Assembly (NCBI GenBank): GCA_003586115.2
Contig: QVOM02000090.1
Span: 13,948,427-14,012,426 of the forward strand
Length of the DNA stretch: 64,000 bases
Source of the DNA: Salvator merianae
Taxonomy: Eukaryota > Chordata > Lepidosauria > Squamata > Teiidae
Reading direction: 5' to 3'
Part shown: positions 57,200 through 64,000 of the stretch, piece after piece
Layout: every line of letters begins with the position of its first letter
Position numbering within the stretch: position 1 is the first letter of the stretch
The notes under the pieces: model-generated
What the model saw: the letters and a program-made list of their open reading frames with translations, nothing else
Told to the model about the DNA's origin: nothing
Databases searched by the model: none
Made by a program: the position numbers and the translations under genes

Positions 57200-57499
57200 G
57201 ACGGTCTCTGTTTCCAGCGCCGGGATTAACAGCCAGTGAAACAGCGGCTGTGATCCCATTTGCCTTTCAACACCCTTTTAAACTGCCCCTGGAGAAGACC
57301 TCCCAATAATCTTCCTTTCCTCCCTCTCCTCTCACGCGGCTGTGGCCTGCTGTTTTCCAGGATTCCTCTTCTGAGCCTGTTGTCCCGATGCCGAATTCAC
57401 TGTCCAGTCCCAATTGATGCGCGGCAGGGCACGGTCCGAAGGCAAGCGTCGCCGGGGCAGAAGAAGCTACAGAAGTTGTAAGCGAGGGAAGCACTCGCC
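57200..57499 (+). promoter_or_regulatory. Putative 5' region of the next gene
   Basis: GC-rich sequence with several CpGs precedes the ATG at 57500, including CCGGGATTAACAGCC and GCGGCAGGGCACGGTCCG-like stretches. I see no TATA box near the start. An AG at about 57360 (CTGTTTTCCAG) could instead be an acceptor, which would make the ATG exon a second exon. Confidence 0.35.
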
Positions 57500-57550
57500 A
57501 TGGCAGATGAAGTGCTCTTGAGCATGGACGAGGGGGCGCTCCGGAAACTG
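57500..57550 (+). CDS. Candidate first coding exon of an unidentified gene
   Basis: A strong Kozak context (CTCGCCATGG) opens MADEVLLSMDEGALRKL (17 codons), then a consensus donor CTG|GTGAGT at 57551. The 51-nt length leaves phase 0. The acidic, Leu-containing start looks like a genuine N-terminus, but I do not recognise the family. No later exon could be identified up to 64000, so the gene would continue outside the window. In the mammalian order that I recall, PIWIL1 lies here in the opposite orientation; this exon does not look like it. Confidence 0.45.
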
Positions 57551-57929
57551 GTGAGTTCCTCGTGGGGGGCGTTGCCCTGTGGGTCGCCACGCAGGAATGC
57601 GGGACCCCATGACAGGCTGCTGGTGAACACAAATGTTTTCAGGAACGCTCTCTCCGTTCCGGGCTTGTTTTTACACCTGAGCTCTCCAAAAGCCAGGCAC
57701 GAAATGCAAGGAGGGTGTCTTTCTTTCTTTCCCCCCAATCCCCTTGTCTCCTGTTCTTCTTCCAATATCGGATGTACCTGTTTCTCCTCCCCCCACCCCC
57801 CGCGACACCCACACGTGACTTCATGATGCCCCAAGTACCTCCAGACACAAACAGCTGAAATATGAGGCTCTCGTAATCTGCATCTCAGGCTGCAGGTTTA
57901 CAGGTGAAAAGGAAAGTTAGATGCACTGT

Positions 57930-58070
57930 CAGGGTGTGCACAAAATCGAAATTTAGTGGTTTGGCTCGAATAGAACCAGCTGTCCTTGAACTGCGATTGA
58001 TCTGAACCAGGGTTTTCAACAACACGGATCAGGCTCCTTAATCCAGATCAGGCCCTGTCAAATGCAGACA
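57930..58070. mobile_element. Possible hAT-like MITE fragment
   Basis: It starts with GGGTGTGCACAAAATCGAAA and contains TTGGCTCGAATAGAACCAG and TGATCTGAACCAGGG, in the style of the other copies. The right end is not found. Confidence 0.4.
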
Positions 58071-59654
58071 GAGCAGACTAGCAGAGGCATGGTTTCAGAG
58101 GTGTACACTAACGTGCTTATCTATGAGGCTGAGAAGGTGCTACGCCGACCCTTAATCCTTGCTGGGTTGCTGGAGGACCTTGAATATGGCTCAACGTTCC
58201 ATGGGGAAAAGCGCAAAAAGGCCCTTGGCCTTCACCCAGCTGTTGCAGTGAAACGCAGGGGGTGCTGCGCTCTGATTGTGAGGCTCTGCAGTTACACGAC
58301 AGGCGCAAAAGCCGCACGAGCATCTGTGCGGGTTCCAAAGTAAAGGGCAGCCGTGATTCTGCCACAGTCTCCTGCTGAGGCACAGGATACCAGAAGTCAG
58401 TTTGTCTAGATCAGTGCAAACTTTTCAGAGATATTCTTTTCCCTTCCCTGCGGTCCCATTTCCTCCTTGCGTTCAGTTCCATTCGAAAGGAGTGAGAGCT
58501 GTGATTGTGGATTTCTAGCATCAAAGACGTTGCGTTTGCTTTTCCTGGGGCCCGTTCCATAGCAAGCAAAGCGCTGCCTGGCAGTTCTTCCTAAAGGCCT
58601 GCAGTGGAAAGGAGGGAAAATAGAATAAGGCATAGCAAGCCTTAAATAAGAGGCTGGTATGACTGGAAAGATTGCACCTCCTTGTGCAGGCAGGAGCCAG
58701 TCTTTCCCTCCAGAAAACGTCTGTTTCGTACTCTCAGATGCCTTCATCCTCTTCCCTCCTTAGCAACGTCTGCCAAGCCAATCAAGTGCCCTTTGCCCTG
58801 TGAAACGGAGCCCCTCCGGTGTCTGCTGGTTCACCTGCTCCCGCGAGCTGATGGGCTTGTACAAGAGCTCTTTGTATGGCTTCCCAAGTCTCTCCCCACT
58901 CCTCCCCCTCCCTGCACAGGGGCAGAGAGTGCCAAAGTCAGTTTGCCACGTGCCCCACCCTGCCTGGGAGGGGAAGTGCATCATACAAATTTTGAAAAGG
59001 GGTGTGAAGCCGTTGGCACACTTTCCCTTTCCTTTTGGAGAAAGAAGCTTCTGCCAGTCTGTTCCCTCCATCCCCAGGCACCCCAGAGCCACGTTTATGG
59101 GATGTGCCACGTTAGCTTAAAGTCTCAAAAAGCACCCAGTCCTGAAACCGGAACGCCTTGCCCTGCTGTTCTACAGGGACGAATACTGTTCAGTGGGAGG
59201 CCAGCAAAAAGTTTCAGGGTGATTTTTGGCCATCTCCAGGGAATTGGAAGAAGCCCAGCTGGATGCCTGGAAAATGTTGCTGCCAGCCAGTGCTGGCAGT
59301 ACAGGACTGGACACACTGATGGTTTTGGATCTAGTTTTGGATTGTGTTTTATGTAGGATGAGATTAAAAGTGTGGGGGGAATGCTCATGATCAGATTTTC
59401 TGCCAAAACCTTTTAAGGAAGAGCTGTTGCCTGTGGTAGCATGCCAACGTTGCACGCAAAGGATGCCTCCTTTGGTCTCTTGATGCTGCCTGCGTGGATG
59501 GGAAGGACTTGGCAGTTCTGAACTAGCAGGGCTTGTTTTGGTCTGAGTTTGAGCAGGGCAGGCCCCCATGTTTCTGTCAGCTCCAAGGGGGCAACTCATT
59601 TTGGCTGCAAAATGGAGGGTCGTAAAGTGGGCCAGCTTTAGTGCGAGAGCAGTG

Positions 59655-60028
59655 TTGTTGCTGTGTTGTTGTTCAGTCATTCGGGCATGTCCAATGGTTT
59701 GAGACCCCATAGACCACAGCACGCCTGGGCCTTCCATCCTCCACTGTCCCCCGGTGTATCTGAACTTGAGTTTGAGGACTTTCCCTTCCGGTCAGGGCTG
59801 ATTTCTTGAGTATTGACTGATTTGATCTCCTTGCAGTCCAAGATCTCACCGCTATATATTACTCTTGGGAAAACCATAGCTTTCTCTACACAGACATTTG
59901 CCAGCAAGGTGATGTCTCTGCTTTTGAATACACTGTCCAGGTTTGCCATATCTTTCCTGCCAAGAAGCAATTGTCCTTTAATTTCACGGCTGCATTCGCC
60001 ATCTACAGTCATCTTTGAGCCCATCTAA
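59655..60028 (-). mobile_element. BovB (RTE) LINE fragment
   Basis: Read on the - strand, the ORF holds SKMTVDGECSREIKGQLLLG, RKDMANLDSVFKSRDITLLA and KAMVFPRVIYSGE. This is the BovB reverse transcriptase C-terminal region (family pattern: SKIT.DGDCS.EIK..LLLGRK...LDS.LKSRDITL). It then jumps to the 3' end (KEISPD..., and the 'gaccccatagaccacagcacgcctggg' block on the + strand), so it carries an internal deletion. It is inactive. BovB is abundant in squamates. Confidence 0.85.
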
Positions 60029-61277
60029 CTCTGACTCTGCTTCCGTTTCTTCTTCCTCTATTTTCCAAGAAGTGATGGGAACAGATGCCATGACCTTAGG
60101 GTTTTTTTATGTTGAAGGAGAACTGCAGAGAAAGTCTTAAGTTCTCCCTTCATAGAACAGTAACCTTAGCCTAGCTTATAAGGTTATTGCAAGGGGGCAT
60201 GTGTGATAAGCAATTGGTCATTTGAAGCATGCTGTTAGGCAAGCTGCAAAGTACTGTTTGTTACGCACTTCATGGGACCCTTTTGATTTGCTTCACAAAC
60301 AGCCTTGGATACATTAGTCCATCTGCAGTCTTGAAGAGCACTTTTGCCTTCAGTGCCTGCTCCTATCCTAGCCAGAGTTTGCAAAAACACCTTTCCCGCC
60401 TGAACGCTACTCCTGGACCTTGGAATCGCCCTCCTTCGGTTTCTTGCTTCCAGTGGCAGGTGGCTGATACACTTCGGTGAAACGTTTGTTATCTTCGGCT
60501 CTTCTGTTTGTTTGTACAAGTGTGGCTGTGTTTGTCCTTCCTCTGTTGCAAAGAGTGGAGCTGCCAGGGTGGTTTAGGGGTGAACTGAGTCAAGTAGATT
60601 TTGCATGCTTGATCTATTGAGGCAGAAGCCCCCCCCCCCCAAAAAAAAAGCCTGTCCCCTAGAGGCTCTTCAGAAGTTTAATCACAAGATACATAATTGC
60701 CTTGTTTCATTGAACTGCTCGCATCAAGTCCTGCCGCTGCCACGGTGCAATTAACTTGCTTCAAGCTGGGGGCGTGCAGAGTTCCTGACCTGGGCTCCTT
60801 CACGTGCCTGAGCTAATTGACCCCCTGCGAAAACATTGTGCAGCTTCTGCTGTTTTTCAAGAGAAAAACCAAAACGGACCCTGACAACCGTGCTCGTCTT
60901 CCATCCTGACTTCCTCAAGGCTTCATCATCACTTGGGCGCAGGGGAGGTAAAACTTATTTGTAGAGCGGCTGGGCGGAAGAGATCCAGCAAGGTGCTTGG
61001 AGCAGCTGAGTAAATGTTGTGCTTCCAACCATGTAGGCGCGGGCATTTCCTGAGTTTGGGGTAAAGGTCCTTTCTGGCCAAGTTCCTTCCTCTTGAGGTG
61101 GTGCGTGGGTTGGTGCTGGCATCTGTGGTCTCAGCAGTGATCACGATAAGGCCCAGGGCTCTTAGAGCACCTGATTAGCCATGGGCGACCTAGAGATCAG
61201 TTTTGGAATGGAAGGGATGTAAGAATCAAGTGAAAGGTATTAGATATGATATGGAATGTATGTTTTAATTCAATAAA

Positions 61278-61323
<46 letters not shown>

Positions 61324-61350
61324 GTCTGTCTATCTATCTATCCATCTATA
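61278..61350 (+). repeat. (TCTA)n microsatellite
   Basis: About 18 TCTA units with TCTG and TCCA interruptions near the end. Confidence 0.95.
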
Positions 61351-62104
61351 AGGACACCTGATTTGCAATTTTTTCCCGTCTGACAATGGAGGCAAGTGTA
61401 AGAGGCAGTTTTTTGGGGTTTTTTTTAGAAAAGAGTTTCATTATGGTATAACTAACCAACTCAGGAAAAACAATACAAAGCCTCTCTAGAATCAAACATA
61501 AATACAACAATAAAGGGAAACTTAAATGATAACATATCTGATGATACAATAAAGGGCCAAAGCAAAACAATTAGCTTGTTGCCGGTTGATGTTGTGATAC
61601 AAAGTATCTTAGTTGAAAGGGTTCTCAGAACCTGGTTGTTTGTTTTTGTGGCGATTAGCAGGTTTGCTTCAGTTGGCACATGATTTGTTCTGTAATAGCA
61701 GCCTGTCATAAATGACAACACCAGCTTCCTCTGGTGAGCTTTATGTTGCACCAAGGGCTTTACGAACTGATACAACTTTGGATTGTTATTTGAGGCAGGG
61801 AACAAAAGGTGGGAGAAAGGAAATTTCCTGAGCTGCACAGAAATGGCCTTTGGTTTCCTCTTGCCTCTTCCATGGCTACTGTCATAAATTCGCAGAGCAC
61901 CATTAATTGGCCAACAGCTGGGCAGATGTGCTTTCTTTTCTGTGATGGCCAAAGGGGTTTGTGGAAACTGAACCACTGAGTTTTTTAAACATGGAAGAAC
62001 TATCCCTAGATGGGCATCCATCAGGCCTTCATGGCAAGTGTGCAAAGCATCATTTGCCTAAAGTTTGTTGTCTGGGGCCACGACTGTGGTGGAGAGGTTT
62101 CTTG

Positions 62105-62260
62105 TGGCTTGGTACTGTTGGGTCACGATTGACACGTGGGACACAAGTACCTCCACGCAGTTTTGTTGACAAAGATACAGAAATCGTTTGCCATTGCCTC
62201 CCCACCAGGGAGATGCTGGGAATTGAATCTGTGACTTTCCTGAAAATTCAGAAGTCAGGT
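62105..62260 (-). mobile_element. tRNA-type SINE
   Basis: 'gcagttttgttgacaaagatacagaaatcgtttgccattgcctcc' and 'gggaattgaatctgtgac' match the bodies at 31035 and 56375. On the - strand the latter is a box B-like GATTCAATTCCC. Confidence 0.6.
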
Positions 62261-64000
62261 GAGACTGAGCGAATGAGTGAATGGGGAGAGACAGAGTATC
62301 AGTGGGGTCATGAGTGCCTGCAAGCATCTCTCTAGGCTTTGGTTTTCTACTATCCCTGGGAAGAATCCTCCAGAGTCCTGGGAGGCATTGAATAGCATCA
62401 GAAAGGAAGCTACTAGAGTGTCCCTTTAATATCTCTCAGAGTGTTCTTCTTATTCGATGATGCCTGGCAGAACTCTTCCAGAACAGCGTCCAAAACAGCG
62501 CTATTGCAGCATCCCTTTTGGGAGTTCACCACTCCACGACCCAATTCACAATCACAGCAGCCAATCCAGGGATGTTGGCAATGACTGTCCCTGAGAGTCT
62601 GGGGCTGATGGGAGCTGATGTTCAGCAACATCTGGAGGGGAAGCGTTTGGCCACTCCTGGCTTGCGTGGAGTCTGCTTGACGGTACCTGTCAATAGTGAG
62701 TTCATACAACACCTTTCTCTATGCGCTGCCAGTGGTTTATAGTCCTGGCGAAGGCTGCACAGATCACGGCTGTCCAAAACGATGCACCCCCTCCAAGTTG
62801 ACCCTGGGTTCCATTTCCCATCATGCCTTGCCATTGGCCACACTTGCTAGGGCTCACGGGAGCTGTAGTCCGGCAGCATCTGGCAGGGTGTTCTGTTAGA
62901 GGAAAACAGCTAGGAAGCACACACGCAAGCCAGTATTTTGATAGACCAAGAAACAAGTTAATTTATAGGCTGCCAGAAAGCCAGTAATTAACCAGTCACA
63001 AAGCCAGCTTTGCATCACTGCTGTCAAGATGAAAAATTACAGAAGAGAGAGATCATTAACTTATGAATTCCATTTGCAGACTCTTCATCTGATTGAATTT
63101 ATGATTGTTTGGAGGAGGGTTTTTTGGTTTTTGGTTTTCTTCGTCGCTGCACCGGGAGGAAGGAGGAAGGCAAAGGCTCCTAATGAGCTTTCAGGCGACG
63201 TGTGTCATTAACAGAAGGGGCGGAGCGGCTGCTTTGGGAAGGGGGGAAATTGGGCAGCGGCCCGCAGGGTTCCACTGTTTTCCTACCTGCTTCGGTGCAC
63301 CTGCTGCTATTGTTTGCCAGGTTTGCAGAAGGCAACGAAGCAAAGGGACTCGATCAGCTCCAGTGGGCGAAGGGGCTCCCTCCTTTCCTCCTTCTCTCCA
63401 TCCAATCCCGAGGACTTTTGGAAAAGAACACGGGCTGGTTGCACCTGCTTGGGTTTGGCTCATGCCAGCTGCTGGCACGTGGCCCTCCAAAAGACTGGCC
63501 GGCAATCATCGTGCACCTGGGACTGGGAAAAAAAACGATGAACGATCCTTGCTGGATAGTTGAAGAGGTGAAAAAGATACTTTGCTCTACAACTGCAGGG
63601 TAGTTTCTGGTTTTCCAAGTGCCCAAGCTTAATCCCCTTTCCTGCATGGGCAAAGGGCTTGCACATTTGCAAATCCAACTGGATTGATTTTTCAGGGATC
63701 TCTGCATCCATGTGCAAGACTCGCTGTATTGCAGGAGACGCCAAGCAATGTTGTAGATTTTCTCTCTCTTTTTTTTGCCAATCATTGGCAAAGATGGGGA
63801 AGCCCAGGATCTTCTGTTGCCCAACCTGGAGCCACAGCTAGATGCGTGTAGTGCAGTTTCCCCCAACCTGATGCCCTACAGATGTTTTTGGATGGCACCT
63901 CCAGCCAGTACATCTGCCATCCATAGCTTGTGGAGGGCGCCCGCTTGGGGAAGCATGTGGGGAGATTGGAGAGGCTGGCAGGTTTCTTCCTCCGCTTTCA

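Larger units (their letters stand above)
41575..57200. other. Intergenic region between RIMBP2 and the next gene
   Basis: About 15.6 kb without a supported gene. It holds fold-back MITEs (42.0-42.65 kb), a GC/CpG-rich patch (about 42.78-43.35 kb), SINEs (43.87, 49.7-50.0, 56.4 kb), degraded hAT-like copies (45.86, 48.4 kb) and LINE ends (52.26, 53.98, 54.4-54.8 kb). Many overlapping ORFs at 44.3-45.6, 47.1-48.6 and 51.5-53.5 kb occur on both strands with no family signature, and reflect GC-rich composition. Confidence 0.6.
57551..64000. other. Presumed first intron of the unidentified gene
   Basis: No exon-like segment with both splice signals and a recognisable peptide was found. The region contains a degraded hAT-like piece (57930-58070), the BovB fragment (59655-60028), a (TCTA)n repeat (61278-61350) and a SINE (62105-62260). 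ORFs at 58682-59356 and 63105-63866 overlap on both strands and have no family signature. Confidence 0.45.

Overview
This is a vertebrate nuclear window, most likely from a squamate reptile (lizard or snake). All of the strongly supported coding sequence belongs to one gene on the + strand. It is the orthologue of RIMBP2 (RIM-binding protein 2), a presynaptic active-zone scaffold that links RIM proteins to voltage-gated calcium channels. I reconstructed 24 well-supported coding exons with consensus GT/AG borders. Adding every exon that can be joined in one chain (including the two cassette exons and the long C-terminus) gives 4521 nt, an exact multiple of three, or about 1506 residues. Leaving out the two cassette exons, using the short C-terminus and starting at the Met in the third exon gives about 1086 residues, close to the usual RIMBP2 length. 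The squamate call rests on a BovB (RTE) LINE fragment, CR1/L2-type LINE ends, tRNA- and 5S-derived SINEs and a hAT-like MITE family. I cannot name the species.

Layout. 1-2113 is upstream intron; the true promoter and 5' exons lie outside the window. 2114-13542 carries six exons encoding the N-terminal coiled coil, including a 21-nt microexon. 15664-18600 carries the linker and the first SH3 domain. 18562-21719 carries three fibronectin type III domains. 21863-29539 encodes the acidic/serine-rich linker, with a large 726-nt exon and a 153-nt symmetric cassette exon. 31943-33016 encodes the second SH3 domain, and 35345-37147 the third. 37974-39984 holds alternative C-termini: a short eight-residue tail, a 63-residue polybasic tail, and a possible third terminal exon. 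The 3' UTR ends near a poly(A) signal at 41545.

41.6-57.4 kb is intergenic, with degraded mobile elements and GC-rich patches but no gene I can support. At 57500 a strong Kozak ATG opens a 17-codon segment followed by a consensus donor. This looks like the first coding exon of a second + strand gene that I do not recognise and that continues past the window. The rest, to 64000, would be its first intron and contains the BovB fragment.

The least routine content is non-coding. There is a family of roughly 260-360 bp elements with 8-bp target-site duplications (hAT-like MITEs), and a separate family of about 200-bp fold-back palindromes, with two copies side by side at 42.0-42.65 kb. I found no CRISPR array, prokaryotic operon or unfamiliar multi-gene system.
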